Shown: piece after piece, positions 55,714 to 64,000 of the stretch
Layout of the letters: every line of letters begins with the position of its first letter
Numbering within the stretch: the stretch's first letter is position 1
From: Aureimonas sp. AU4
GTDB lineage: Bacteria > Pseudomonadota > Alphaproteobacteria > Rhizobiales > Rhizobiaceae
Assembly (NCBI RefSeq): GCF_001463765.1
Contig: NZ_BBWK01000027.1
Coordinates: 117,674 to 181,673 of the forward strand
Length of the DNA stretch: 64,000 bases
Direction of reading: 5' to 3'
Translations under genes and position numbers: made by a program
The notes under the pieces: generated by a model
What the model was told of the DNA's origin: nothing
Database searches by the model: none
Seen by the model: only the letters and a program-made list of their open reading frames with translations

Positions 55714-56910
55714 TCAACGCTGCCCGGCCAAAATGCTCCCCGCCGCCTCGAGGCCTGCTTCGAGATCCCGCCTCAGATCCTCCGGATCCTCGAGCCCGAT
55801 CTGAAGGCGAATCACGGATCCCTCCGTCGGCGCATGTGCGTGGCGCCGATCGTTCAGGTGCGATTCGAGCGCCAGGCTTTCGAAGCCACCCCAGGAATAG
55901 CCGAGGCCGAAGATGCGCAGGGCGTCGAGGAATGCGTCGGCCGCCCGCGTTCCACCGCCCGCCAGCACGACCGAGAACAGGCCGCTCGCGCCGCCGAACT
56001 GCCGCTTCCAGAGCTCATGCCCCTCGAAGCTCGGCAGAGCCGGATGCAGGACGCGCGCGATCTCGGGACGGGTCTCCAGCCACTGCGCGAGGTGAAGCGC
56101 GGCGGACTGATGGGCCTTCAGGCGCACGGGCATGGTCTTCAGGCCGCGATACACGAGATAGGCGTCGTCCGGCGAGACGTTGATGCCGAGCTCCATCTGC
56201 GCCTCGCGCAAGGGGCGGATGTAGTCCGCCGTCGCCGAAACGCTGCCCATCAGGATGTCCGAATGGCCGCCCGGATACTTGGTCAGGGCGTGGATCGAAA
56301 GGTCGACGCCATGATCGAGCGGCCTGAAGAAGAGGGGGGTCGCCCAGGTGTTGTCCATCATCGTGACGGCACCGCGCTCGTGCGCGACCGCGCAGAAGGC
56401 GGCGACGTCGATCATCTCGAACGTATTCGATCCCGGCGCTTCCAGGAACACGACACGCGTGTTGTCGCGCATCTGCGCGCGCAGGCCCTCCGGCCCCGAT
56501 CGCGGATCGACGTATTCGGTCTCGACCCCCAGCCGCTTCAGCATCGAGTCGCAGAAGTGGCGCGTCGGTCCGTAGATGCTGTCGATCACGAGACAATGAT
56601 CGCCGCTTCGCAGGAAGGCGAGGAGGGGGACGCTGACCGCCGCCAGCCCTGACGGCACGAGGATCGTTCCGGCCGAGCCCTCCATCTCGTCGATCGCCCG
56701 CTCCAATGATTCGAGCGTCGGGGTGCCGCGAAGGCCGTAGGTATAGCGCTGGTCGCGGCTGCGCATGGCCGCCGCGCTCGGGAAGAGGATGGTCGAGCCG
56801 CGAAAGACCGCCGGGTTGACGAAGCCGTGAAACTCGCGCGGCTCATGGCCGGCGTGAAGAAGTCTGGTGGTAGAATCGTAGTCGGGCGTCGACGTGGGAG
56901 AATTGCTCAC
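55714..56910 (-). CDS. metC: Cystathionine beta-lyase
   Basis: A PLP enzyme that cleaves cystathionine to homocysteine, pyruvate and ammonia. In 398 residues of the Cys/Met-metabolism family: STRLLHAGHEPREFHGFVNP at the start, the YTYGLRGTPTLESLERAIDEMEG substrate region, and the PLP lysine in LSIHALTKYPGGHSDILMG. VGFES-like SWGGFESLALESH near the end is typical of MetC rather than MetB. The start is a GTG at 56908-56910. It is divergent from the aap operon. No SAM-II-type leader is visible. Confidence 0.92.
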   Translation of the reverse strand: MSNSPTSTPDYDSTTRLLHAGHEPREFHGFVNPAVFRGSTILFPSAAAMRSRDQRYTYGLRGTPTLESLERAIDEMEGSAGTILVPSGLAAVSVPLLAFLRSGDHCLVIDSIYGPTRHFCDSMLKRLGVETEYVDPRSGPEGLRAQMRDNTRVVFLEAPGSNTFEMIDVAAFCAVAHERGAVTMMDNTWATPLFFRPLDHGVDLSIHALTKYPGGHSDILMGSVSATADYIRPLREAQMELGINVSPDDAYLVYRGLKTMPVRLKAHQSAALHLAQWLETRPEIARVLHPALPSFEGHELWKRQFGGASGLFSVVLAGGGTRAADAFLDALRIFGLGYSWGGFESLALESHLNDRRHAHAPTEGSVIRLQIGLEDPEDLRRDLEAGLEAAGSILAGQR

Positions 56911-56936
56911 CGAAGATGCATCCTGCGTTATCGTAT

Positions 56937-56956
56937 GGCGTAACTTACAGTACGCC
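56937..56956. promoter_or_regulatory. Inverted repeat upstream of metC
   Basis: GGCGTA-ACTTACAG-TACGCC at 56937-56956, 27 bp upstream of the metC GTG. The 6-bp arms and 8-base centre suit a dimeric regulator. An AT-rich patch with weak promoter-like boxes lies beyond it (56965-57010) between metC and aapJ. Confidence 0.4.
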
Positions 56957-57038
56957 CTTGTTCGTCATTGGAAAATTTAGGCCAAGACTTGACCTGCCAA
57001 TTTTTATGGCATGACATCGCGAACCGTGAACGACCATT

Positions 57039-57119
57039 GGTTCGGGGCGCCTGACGTCTTCGTGCCGTCCCCCGGGTTCCGGGGGCGTTCTGTCTCCGTT
57101 TTTGTTCCGAACCCAAGGA
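57039..57119 (+). promoter_or_regulatory. Structured leader of aapJ
   Basis: GGTTCGG (57039-57045) can pair with CCGAACC (57107-57113), enclosing a second stem CCCCCGG-GTT-CCGGGGG (57069-57085) and a T-rich segment. The outer 3' arm ends 2 bases before the AAGGA ribosome site (57115-57119). Such a fold could mask or expose the start of aapJ. It matches no riboswitch class I recognise. Confidence 0.4.
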
Positions 57120-57125
57120 CATTCC

Positions 57126-58145
57126 ATGAACCTGAAGCTTGTGACCGCCGCCCTCGGACTGTCGGCCGTTGCTCTGGCCGCGACCGGCGCGTCGGCTGCG
57201 ACCCTCGACGATACGAAAGCCCGCGGCACGGTGCGCTGCGGCGTCAACACGGGTCTTCCGGGCTTCGGCTTCCAGAACGACCAGGGTCAATGGGCCGGTC
57301 TGGACGTCGACTACTGCAAGGCCGTTGCCGCCGCCATCTTCAATGATCCCGCCAAGGTCGTTTATTCGCCCCTCTCGGCGGTTCAGCGCTTCCCGGCGCT
57401 CCAGAACAGCGAGGTCGACATCCTCGCCCGAAACACGACCTGGACCATGAGCCGCGACACCTCGCTGGGCCTCAAGTTCGCGGGCATCAACTACTATGAC
57501 GGCCAGGGCTTCATGGTGAAGGCGTCGCTGGGCGTGAACTCGGCGCTGCAGCTCTCGGGCGCGACGGTGTGCGTGCAGAGCGGCACCACGACCGAGCTGA
57601 ACCTTGCCGACTACTTCGCCGCCAACAACATGCAGTACAACCCGGTCGTCATCGAGGCGCAGGCCGACGTGAACGCCGCCTACGACAGCGGTCGCTGCGA
57701 CGTTCTGACCACGGACCAGTCGGGTCTCTACGCCTCGCGCCTCGAGCTCGCCCAGCCGAACGACCACGTCGTTCTGCCCGAGATCATCTCCAAGGAGCCG
57801 CTCGGTCCCGCCGTACGCCAGGGCGACGACCAGTGGTTCAACATCGTGAAGTGGACCCACTTCGCGCTGCTCGACGCCGAGGAGCTGGGCGTGACCCAGG
57901 CCAATGTCGAGGAGATGAAGAATTCGGCCAATCCCGAGATTCGCCGCCTGCTCGGCGTCGAGGGAACGTTCGGCGCCGATGCCGGCCTCACCAACGATTT
58001 CGTGGTGAACATCATCAAGGCCGTCGGAAACTACGGCGAGATCTTCGAGCGCAACGTCGGCACGGGCTCGCCGCTCGGCATCGCGCGCGGCCAGAACGCG
58101 CTCTGGACGAAGGGCGGCCTGCAGTACGCCCCGCCGATCCGCTGA
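57126..58145 (+). CDS. aapJ: General L-amino acid ABC transporter binding protein AapJ
   Basis: A 339-residue periplasmic binding protein with signal peptide MNLKLVTAALGLSAVALAATGASA. Mature motifs TLDDTKARGTVRCGVNTGLPGFG, DVDYCKAVAAAIF, DILARNTTWTMSRDT and GATVCVQSGTTTELNL fit AapJ closely. It delivers a broad range of L-amino acids to AapQM. AAGGA is 6 bases before ATG 57126. A strong intercistronic hairpin follows and should keep AapJ in excess over the permeases. Confidence 0.95.
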   Translation: MNLKLVTAALGLSAVALAATGASAATLDDTKARGTVRCGVNTGLPGFGFQNDQGQWAGLDVDYCKAVAAAIFNDPAKVVYSPLSAVQRFPALQNSEVDILARNTTWTMSRDTSLGLKFAGINYYDGQGFMVKASLGVNSALQLSGATVCVQSGTTTELNLADYFAANNMQYNPVVIEAQADVNAAYDSGRCDVLTTDQSGLYASRLELAQPNDHVVLPEIISKEPLGPAVRQGDDQWFNIVKWTHFALLDAEELGVTQANVEEMKNSANPEIRRLLGVEGTFGADAGLTNDFVVNIIKAVGNYGEIFERNVGTGSPLGIARGQNALWTKGGLQYAPPIR

Positions 58146-58160
58146 TCTGAACCATCGAGA

Positions 58161-58189
58161 CGACGCCGGGTCCGAAGGGTCCGGCGTCG
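58161..58189 (+). other. Intercistronic hairpin aapJ-aapQ
   Basis: CGACGCCGGGTCC / GGGTCCGGCGTCG, about 13 bp including two G-T pairs, with loop GAA, lying 15 bp after the aapJ stop. There is no T-run, so it should stabilise the aapJ part of the mRNA rather than fully terminate. Confidence 0.75.
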
Positions 58190-58218
58190 CCCGCCTCGAC
58201 CCGTCGCAAGGGACATTC

Positions 58219-59409
58219 ATGACTGCAGACCTTGGGGCGATGCGCGCCCAGCCCCGCCGTGATTCGGTCTGGACCAACCCGACCATCCGCAGCATCGTCA
58301 TCCAGGTCGTGCTCGTCGTCGGTCTCGCCGTGTTCGCATGGTGGCTCGTCGGAAACACGGCGCAGAACCTGCGAAACGCCAACATCGCCTCGGGCTTCGG
58401 CTTCCTGCAGAACCGCGCGGGCTTCGACATCTCGCAGGTCCCGATCGCCTACACGAACAACGCGACCTACGGGCGCGCCATCGCGGTCGGCATCGCCAAC
58501 ACGCTGATCGTCGCCTCGACCGGCATCGTCTTCGCGACCATCCTCGGCTTCCTGGTCGGCATCGGCCGTCTGTCGCACAACTTCCTCGTGCGCGGTCTTT
58601 GCACGATCTACGTCGAGACCTTCCGCAACATCCCGCCCTTGCTCGTCATCCTCTTCTGGTATTTCGGCGTCCTGTCGGTCCTGCCGGGTCCGCGCGAGGC
58701 GATCGAACTGCCGCTGGACTCCTTCCTGTCCAATCGAGGGCTCCAGACGCCGAGCGTGACGTGGCTGCCGGGAAGCGTCTGGGTTCTGGGCGCGCTCGTC
58801 GTCGGCGTCGTCGCGACGCTCATTCTCTCGCGCATCTTCCGCGCTCGTCAGATGGCGACCGGCTCGCGCCCCGGATTGCTGATTCCGGCTATCGGGCTCA
58901 TCGTGGTGCTTCCGCTCGTCGTCTTCGCGGCGCTCGGCTTTCCGGCGAGCCTCAACGTCGTCACGCGCGGCACGTTCAACCTGACCGGCGGCTTCCAGAT
59001 CAAGCCGGAGTTCCTGTCGATCTTTCTCGCGCTGTCGGTCTATACGGCCGCCTTCATCGCCGAGATCGTGCGCGCAGGCATTCTCTCGGTCTCCAAGGGG
59101 CAGACCGAAGCGGCGGCCGCCCTCGGGCTTCGTCGGGGTACCGCACTACGTCTCGTCGTGGTGCCGCAGGCGTTCCGCGTGATCATTCCGCCGCTAACCT
59201 CGCAATATCTGAACCTCACGAAGAACTCGTCGCTGGGCCTGGCCATCGGATACCCGGAACTCGTCGCCGTCGGCTCGACCGTCCTCAACCAGTCCGGCCA
59301 GTCGATTGAGGTCGTGGTCGTCTGGATGACGGTGTACCTCACCATCAGCGTGGCGGTGTCGCTGTTGATGAACTGGTTCAACCGCCGCATGAAACTCGTC
59401 GAGCGCTGA
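58219..59409 (+). CDS. aapQ: General L-amino acid ABC transporter permease AapQ
   Basis: A 396-residue inner-membrane subunit. N-terminal VWTNPTIRSIVIQVVLVVG begins the first helix; the long periplasmic segment NLRNANIASGFGFLQNRAGFDI is characteristic, as are TFRNIPPLLVILFWYF and the cytoplasmic EAA loop SKGQTEAAAALGLRRGTALRLVVVPQAFRVIIPPL. It pairs with AapM. 73 bp after aapJ, 9 bp before aapM. Confidence 0.95.
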   Translation: MTADLGAMRAQPRRDSVWTNPTIRSIVIQVVLVVGLAVFAWWLVGNTAQNLRNANIASGFGFLQNRAGFDISQVPIAYTNNATYGRAIAVGIANTLIVASTGIVFATILGFLVGIGRLSHNFLVRGLCTIYVETFRNIPPLLVILFWYFGVLSVLPGPREAIELPLDSFLSNRGLQTPSVTWLPGSVWVLGALVVGVVATLILSRIFRARQMATGSRPGLLIPAIGLIVVLPLVVFAALGFPASLNVVTRGTFNLTGGFQIKPEFLSIFLALSVYTAAFIAEIVRAGILSVSKGQTEAAAALGLRRGTALRLVVVPQAFRVIIPPLTSQYLNLTKNSSLGLAIGYPELVAVGSTVLNQSGQSIEVVVVWMTVYLTISVAVSLLMNWFNRRMKLVER

Positions 59410-59418
59410 GAGGCAGAG

Positions 59419-60921
59419 ATGGAAGAGCAAGTCGCCTCCTATGCGCCGCGCGGCGGACTGCCCGCGCTGCCTCCGCCGGTCGATACGTCGAGCCCGTTTG
59501 CGCGCCTGCGCTTGCGCTTCTTCGCGACGCCGTTCGACGCGATCCTGACGGTCCTCTTCGGCGCGCTCGCCGTCTATGTCGTCTGGTCGCTCGTCCAGTG
59601 GGCGATCGTCGACGCCGTCTTCACCGGAGACGACCGCACGGCCTGTCTCAGCACCGCTGAGCGGCATGTCGGCGCCTGCTGGGCCTTCATCGCCTCCCGC
59701 TACAGCCAGTTCGTCTACGGACTCTACCCGGTCGATGCGCGCTGGCGCGTCGATGTGGTCTTCGCGCTCGGCGCCGCGCTGATCCTTCTTGTCGCCATAC
59801 CGCGCGTGCCCTTCAAGAAGCTCTTCGCCCTCCTGCTTCTCGGCGTCTATCCCCTGATCGTGCTCGTTCTCCTGACGGGCGGTCAGTTCGAGATGTCCGG
59901 GTCGGGCATTTCCATCGTCTTCGCGCTCGCGGCGGCGGCGACCATCTTCCTGGCCTTCGGGCAGAGCAGCACGGTCGGCCGAACGCTTGTCATGCGGATC
60001 GCGCTCTGGCTGACGGTCCTGGCGGCCGTGGTCGGTGTCGCTTCCTTCTACTACACCGCCGGAGGCAGCGAGAGCATCCTCACGTTCCGCTTCAACCTCC
60101 CGGCACAAGTCGCGGTGTTCGCCGCGCTCGGCGCGATCGTGCTTGCGATCACCGCGACGGTCTCGACATCGGACGAACGGGGCGGACTGGCGATGCTGAT
60201 CGTCCCGACGCTCGTCGCCGTGGCCTTCGTCCTGATCCTGACCGCGCCGCTCGGCATCATGCACGTGCCGACGAATCTCTGGGGCGGGCTGCTCGTCACC
60301 CTGGTCGTGGCGCTGACAGGCATCGCCTTCTCGCTGCCGCTCGGCATCCTGCTCGCGCTCGGGCGGCAGTCAGGCATGCCGGCCGTGCGCTTCCTGTCGG
60401 TGGTCTTCATCGAGTTCTGGCGCGGCGTCCCGCTGATCACCGTGCTGTTCATGGCGAACTTCATGCTGCCGCTTCTGCTGCCGCAGGGCGTCAGCTTCAA
60501 TCAGCTTCTGCGCGTCCTGGTCGGCGTCTCGCTGTTCGCGGCGGCCTACATGGCCGAGGTCATTCGCGGCGGCCTGCAGGCGATCCCGAAGGGACAGTAC
60601 GAGGGCGCCGACGCCATGGCGCTGACCTACTGGCAGAAGATGCGGATGATCATCCTGCCTCAGGCCCTGACGCTCGTGATTCCCGGCATCGTGAACACGT
60701 TCATCGGGCTCTTCAAGGATACGAGCCTCGTCTACATCATCGGCCTGGCGGACCTTCTCGGCACGATCCGGCGCGGCTTCAACGACCCGGTCTGGATCAC
60801 ACCGTCGACCCCCGCGACCGGTCTCGTATTCGGAGCCTTTGCATTCTGGCTGTTTTGCTTCAGCATGTCGCGATACTCGATCTACATCGAGCATCGGCTG
60901 GCGCGCGGCCGCAAGCACTAG
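59419..60921 (+). CDS. aapM: General L-amino acid ABC transporter permease AapM, enlarged
   Basis: A 500-residue permease. Residues 1-157 ([44 protein letters not shown]) and about 280-500 ([54 protein letters not shown] loop [32 protein letters not shown]) match AapM. Canonical AapM is about 385 residues as I recall it; here about 115 extra residues (158-279) with four hydrophobic segments (163-180, 191-211, 229-248, 259-276) interrupt the region where the normal protein passes directly to LWGG. The frame is intact, so the protein is probably functional. Confidence 0.93.
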   Translation: MEEQVASYAPRGGLPALPPPVDTSSPFARLRLRFFATPFDAILTVLFGALAVYVVWSLVQWAIVDAVFTGDDRTACLSTAERHVGACWAFIASRYSQFVYGLYPVDARWRVDVVFALGAALILLVAIPRVPFKKLFALLLLGVYPLIVLVLLTGGQFEMSGSGISIVFALAAAATIFLAFGQSSTVGRTLVMRIALWLTVLAAVVGVASFYYTAGGSESILTFRFNLPAQVAVFAALGAIVLAITATVSTSDERGGLAMLIVPTLVAVAFVLILTAPLGIMHVPTNLWGGLLVTLVVALTGIAFSLPLGILLALGRQSGMPAVRFLSVVFIEFWRGVPLITVLFMANFMLPLLLPQGVSFNQLLRVLVGVSLFAAAYMAEVIRGGLQAIPKGQYEGADAMALTYWQKMRMIILPQALTLVIPGIVNTFIGLFKDTSLVYIIGLADLLGTIRRGFNDPVWITPSTPATGLVFGAFAFWLFCFSMSRYSIYIEHRLARGRKH

Positions 60922-60963
60922 CCGATTCCATCAAGCCTGACGCATCGAAGGTTCAACTCCCCC

Positions 60964-61746
60964 ATGTCGCTCCAGTCCGCCCAAGCCACGCGACCCGCCG
61001 CATCCGCCGGCGAGGGCCTCGCGATCGAGCTGACCAACGTCAACAAGTGGTATGGCGAGTTCCACGTCCTGCGCGACATCAACCTGTCGGTTCTGCGCGG
61101 CGAGCGCATCGTGGTCTGCGGCCCTTCGGGTTCCGGCAAGTCGACGATGATTCGCTGCATCAACCGGCTGGAGGAGCACCAGAAGGGCTCGATCGTCGTG
61201 GACGGCGTCGAGCTGACCAACGACCTGAAGAAGATCGACCTGGTGCGCCAGGAGGTCGGCATGGTGTTCCAGCACTTCAACCTCTTTCCGCACCTGACGA
61301 TCCTTGAGAACTGCACGCTCGCCCCGATCTGGGTGCGCAAGATGCCGAAGAAGAAGGCGGAGGAGGTGGCCATGCACTTCCTCACCCGCGTGCGCATTCC
61401 CGAGCAGGCCAACAAGTATCCGGGCCAGCTCTCGGGCGGACAGCAGCAGCGCGTGGCGATCGCGCGCGCGCTCTGCATGCGCCCCAAGGTGATGCTCTTC
61501 GACGAACCGACCTCCGCGCTCGATCCCGAGATGGTCAAGGAAGTGCTCGACACGATGGTGTCGCTCGCCGAAGAGGGCATGACCATGATCTGCGTGACGC
61601 ACGAGATGGGCTTCGCCCGTCAGGTGGCGGACCGCGTGATCTTCATGGACGCCGGCCAGATCGTCGAGGAGAACAAGCCCGAGGCCTTCTTCTCCAACCC
61701 GCAGCACGAGCGCACGAAGCTCTTCCTCAGCCAGATCCTGCACTGA
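60964..61746 (+). CDS. aapP: General L-amino acid ABC transporter ATP-binding protein AapP
   Basis: A 260-residue ATPase. Walker [11 protein letters not shown]-loop [20 protein letters not shown], signature [15 protein letters not shown], Walker [17 protein letters not shown] and H-loop [15 protein letters not shown]. It energises AapQM for amino acid import and in rhizobia also influences efflux. The first 18 residues are an Ala/Ser-rich extension. Followed by a strong terminator. Confidence 0.96.
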   Translation: MSLQSAQATRPAASAGEGLAIELTNVNKWYGEFHVLRDINLSVLRGERIVVCGPSGSGKSTMIRCINRLEEHQKGSIVVDGVELTNDLKKIDLVRQEVGMVFQHFNLFPHLTILENCTLAPIWVRKMPKKKAEEVAMHFLTRVRIPEQANKYPGQLSGGQQQRVAIARALCMRPKVMLFDEPTSALDPEMVKEVLDTMVSLAEEGMTMICVTHEMGFARQVADRVIFMDAGQIVEENKPEAFFSNPQHERTKLFLSQILH

Positions 61747-61791
61747 GATCGGCCGACGTCAGCAGGCGGCCGGCGTCGCCGCCGTGAACGA

Positions 61792-61827
61792 AAAGGGCCG
61801 GGGCTTCCTGCGAAGCCCCGGCCCTTT
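61792..61827. terminator. Bidirectional terminator after aapP and the OmpA-like gene
   Basis: A 16-bp perfect stem AAAGGGCCGGGGCTTC / GAAGCCCCGGCCCTTT with loop CTGC at 61792-61827, between the aapP stop (61746) and the convergent gene end (61872). Confidence 0.9.
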
Positions 61828-61871
61828 GTGCGTGTGGCCGACCGCGACCCTCGGGCGCGGCCTGCTCGACC

Positions 61872-64000
61872 TTACGGCCGCTGCGACCTGGCCGTTTCCA
61901 CCGGCTTCACGAGCGCGGTGATGCGGCGAAGCGTGACGCGACGGTTCTCGGCGTTCGGCCCCTGCGTGTCGACCTTGAGATCTTCCTCGCCATAGCCCTG
62001 GGTGACGATGTTCTCGGCCGGAATCTCGAAGTATTGCGTCAGCGCCGAGGCCACGGCCGCCGCGCGGCGATCCGAGAGCGCGAGGTTGGCGACGTTGCTG
62101 CCTACCGCGTCGGTATGGCCTTCCAGAAGGAAGACCTCCGCCGGGTTCTCGTCGATCACGCGCTTCACGGCGTCGGCCAGCGCCTGGAGGTTCGCGACCT
62201 GATCCTGGGCGATCTGGTCGGAACCGAAGGCGAAGTTGATCGTCGCGAGATCGATGCGGCGCACCTTGTCGCGGATACGCTCCGAGCGGCGCACCTCGTC
62301 CACCGAGTAGATGCGCTCCACCGTCTCCACCGGCGGGGCGACGAGCGTATCGTAGTACAGCTCCTCGTCCGGCTGGGCGACGTCGACGATATAGCGATCC
62401 TCCGGAATCTCCAGGCGAAGCGGCGGCAGATCGGCGCCTGCGTCCGTGTAGTAGTCCGGGCGCGAATCGTCCTCGGCGTAGGGATCGTAGAACAGGACGG
62501 TCTCGCGTCCGTCCGGCGCGATGCGCGAGCGCTGGATGACGTCGCCGTACTCGTTCTCGATCGTGACGACCCGCACGCCGTTCTCGCGGATGATCGTCTC
62601 GCGCGAGAGGCCGCGCGGCAGCCGCTCGTAGGTGACGTCACGCGAGCCGCGCGAAAGGCGGTCGTTGTCGTCGGAGCGGATGAAGTAGGATGCGGCCGCA
62701 CCGGCGGCCGCGCCGGCGATGCCCGCGCCGACGATCGACAGGATGTCCCGGTCGCCGACCCGTTCCACGACCTTCGCCTGGGGGGGCAGGGCGAAGTCCG
62801 GCCTGCGCTCGATCCGCTCGCCCTGAATGGCTGTAACCGGGCGCACCTCAACCGGTGCCGGCAGTCGCTGGACCTGCGCATCCACGGCATCGACCTGGCC
62901 CTTGGGAACCGGCGCCGTCTGCAGGTCGGTCGCGACCGGCTCGGGCGGGCGGGTCGGCGGCAACGGTGTCTGGGGCGCCGCAGCCGTCGTGCCCGGAGCC
63001 GGCTGCCCGGGCAGGGCGGCCGGCGGTGCCGCGGGAGCCGTTCCGTTCGGCGCGGCACCGCCGGGCGCGGTTCCCGGCGGAAGGGCGGGAGGTGCCGGGG
63101 GGGTACGCGGAGCCACGGGCGCACCCGTTGCGGCGCCCGGCGGAACCGGAGCGACCGGGGCGGTCGACGGGGCGGTCGGCGTCGCAGGCGCGGCCGGGTT
63201 GACCGGCGTCATGGTTTCGGCGCCAGGCGTCGGGGCGGCCGGGGGCACGGGGGCCACAGTTTCCGGCGGCCGCTGCGTCGCGGGGGGCTCGCCGGGTGTT
63301 GCCGCCGTAGGACGCTCCTGCCCGGTGCGCGGACGGCCGGGCTCGTTCGGATTGCGGCGACCCTGCGCGCCGCCGTCACGCGGGCGCTGAGCCGGCTCGG
63401 CGCCGGGGGCGGCGGGTTCGCGCACGTCGTTCTGCGTTCCGTTGTCGACCGGCAGTTGCGACGGGTTCCCCTGCGGGGTGTCGGCCGGTGGGAGACCGCT
63501 GTCGGGCGCGGCCTCGCGCGGCCGTTCTCCTGCACGCGGCGCCTCGCGTCCGGGCTCAGCCGGACGACGCGGCTCGCCCGGCGCGCGTTCGCGCGCAGGG
63601 GCATCGCTGTTCTCGGGCGTGGCGGGACGTTCCGGGGTTGCTGGACGCTCCGGGGCTGCCGGACGCTCGGGGGCGGCTGGACGTTCAGCGGCACCGCGGG
63701 GGGCAGGCGCCTCGGGCTCTGCGGCCGGGCGACGGCGTGTTGGCGCTTCCTCGCTGGTGCCCGGTGCGGCCTCTTCCGCAGCCGGTGCGCGTTCGCGGCG
63801 CGGAGGACGCTCGCGGGCGGGCGGCGCCTCGTCCTGCGCGGGTTCGGCTCCTGGCGCGGCACGGCGGGCCGGCGCCTCGCGACGGGCGGGGGCTTCCTCC
63901 TCGGCGGCGGGGGCGGGCCGCCGGCGCGGCTGGGGCTCCTCGGCGGCCCGGCCTTCGTCCGCCTCTTGAGGCGCGGCGCGACGCTCGCGCGGTGCCGGAC
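61872..64000 (-). CDS. Large OmpA family protein with Pro/Ala/Glu/Arg-rich region, 5' end beyond window
   Basis: The frame ending at 61872 stays open to base 64000, so at least 709 residues are encoded; the GTG at 63425 is not the start. The visible N-terminal half (about 340 residues) is low-complexity, first Arg/Glu/Pro/Ala-rich with repeated APERP-like units, then Pro/Ala/Thr-rich. A hydrophobic Gly/Ala segment (ILSIVGAGIAGAAAGAAASYFI) follows, then a linker and a C-terminal OmpA peptidoglycan-binding domain: FAFGSDQIAQDQVANLQALAD, LLEGHTDAVGSNVANLALSDRRA and VTQGYGEEDLKV. It likely tethers the envelope to peptidoglycan. Related large OmpA proteins occur across Hyphomicrobiales. Confidence 0.85.
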   Translation of the reverse strand, partial: PAPRERRAAPQEADEGRAAEEPQPRRRPAPAAEEEAPARREAPARRAAPGAEPAQDEAPPARERPPRRERAPAAEEAAPGTSEEAPTRRRPAAEPEAPAPRGAAERPAAPERPAAPERPATPERPATPENSDAPARERAPGEPRRPAEPGREAPRAGERPREAAPDSGLPPADTPQGNPSQLPVDNGTQNDVREPAAPGAEPAQRPRDGGAQGRRNPNEPGRPRTGQERPTAATPGEPPATQRPPETVAPVPPAAPTPGAETMTPVNPAAPATPTAPSTAPVAPVPPGAATGAPVAPRTPPAPPALPPGTAPGGAAPNGTAPAAPPAALPGQPAPGTTAAAPQTPLPPTRPPEPVATDLQTAPVPKGQVDAVDAQVQRLPAPVEVRPVTAIQGERIERRPDFALPPQAKVVERVGDRDILSIVGAGIAGAAAGAAASYFIRSDDNDRLSRGSRDVTYERLPRGLSRETIIRENGVRVVTIENEYGDVIQRSRIAPDGRETVLFYDPYAEDDSRPDYYTDAGADLPPLRLEIPEDRYIVDVAQPDEELYYDTLVAPPVETVERIYSVDEVRRSERIRDKVRRIDLATINFAFGSDQIAQDQVANLQALADAVKRVIDENPAEVFLLEGHTDAVGSNVANLALSDRRAAAVASALTQYFEIPAENIVTQGYGEEDLKVDTQGPNAENRRVTLRRITALVKPVETARSQRP
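63625..63696 (-). repeat. 18-bp tandem repeats encoding APERPA-type hexapeptides
   Basis: Four head-to-tail units of 18 bp (63625-63642, 63643-63660, 63661-63678, 63679-63696) of the type GGACGCTCCGGGGCTGCC on the plus strand, the last more diverged. They encode A/T-P-E-R-P-A on the minus strand, within the low-complexity part of the OmpA-like protein. Unit number may vary between strains. Confidence 0.7.

Noticed and set aside
56911..57125. SAM-type riboswitch upstream of metC.
   Set aside because: No SAM-II pseudoknot elements or other class signature on the metC strand; only a short dyad.
62827..63390. Plus-strand Gly/Val/Ala-rich open frame resembling a PE-PGRS protein.
   Set aside because: It is the exact antisense of the Pro/Ala-rich region of the OmpA-like gene.

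Overview
The window is high-GC bacterial chromosome, almost certainly from an alphaproteobacterium of the order Hyphomicrobiales (Rhizobiales), perhaps near Aurantimonadaceae. The lines of evidence are a general L-amino-acid transporter set aapJQMP; the gene order purC-purS-purQ-purL-bolA-grxD; the F1-ATPase inhibitor zeta subunit (DUF1476) divergent from purC; an iron-sulfur (6-4) photolyase with DUF2256; usg; NDUFS4; and GGAAC-N16/17-(C/G)GTT promoters of the EcfG general stress sigma factor type. The genus assignment is inference. I see no insertion sequence, CRISPR array, prophage or replication origin. Most of the window is conserved core.

Layout. 1-5.8 kb: a sugar-phosphate cluster (class II aldolase cut by the left edge, a triose-phosphate-isomerase paralogue with an EryH-like SWK motif, a DUF4432 epimerase-like protein), then aldo/keto reductase, trmJ-murI. 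5.9-8.8 kb: pmp3 behind a consensus EcfG promoter, rpsD with its terminator, ttcA, an inositol-phosphatase-like gene. 8.8-16.2 kb (minus): a Bcr/CflA exporter, then the purine operon purC-S-Q, two lipoprotein genes, purL, bolA, a coiled-coil gene and grxD, ending at a strong terminator. 16.4-22 kb: zeta subunit, HpcH/HpaI aldolase, RBBP9-like hydrolase, cardiolipin synthase, an EEP hydrolase, purB. 22-30 kb: two LivK-like binding proteins, DUF3140, and the operon GNAT-livG-livF-livH-livM.

30-33.5 kb: a flavin reductase and three maturation genes for a molybdenum hydroxylase (a split XdhC pair and a MoCF/NTP-transferase fusion), with no enzyme subunits nearby. 33.5-36.1 kb: a photo-oxidative-stress cluster (DUF2256, SDR, FeS photolyase). 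36.2-46.2 kb: usg, radC-map, phaC, a lipoprotein, then aminotransferase-hom-glpX-recJ. 46.3-50.2 kb: three tRNA genes (Glu, Pro, Arg), an M15-like peptidase, gloA, a double cold-shock-domain protein, DUF192 and NDUFS4.

50.2-55.7 kb is the most accessory-looking part. Directly after tRNA-Arg come a long inverted repeat, an AT-richer orphan membrane protein, a decayed SDR pseudogene, an SDR, a HAD phosphatase, an MDR reductase, a perfect 20-bp palindrome in a divergent promoter region, and two proline-rich envelope proteins sharing a GPRDV motif. 55.7-64 kb: metC, the aap operon (with an AapM enlarged by about 115 residues and an intercistronic hairpin after aapJ), a terminator, and a large OmpA-family protein with a Pro/Ala/Glu/Arg-rich repeat region that runs off the right edge.

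No wholly new system is evident. The best candidates for new biology are the EcfG-type promoter set, the proline-rich pair beside the palindrome, the post-tRNA-Arg remnant, the enlarged AapM and the lipoproteins embedded in the purine operon. Base composition and all similarity statements were judged by eye.
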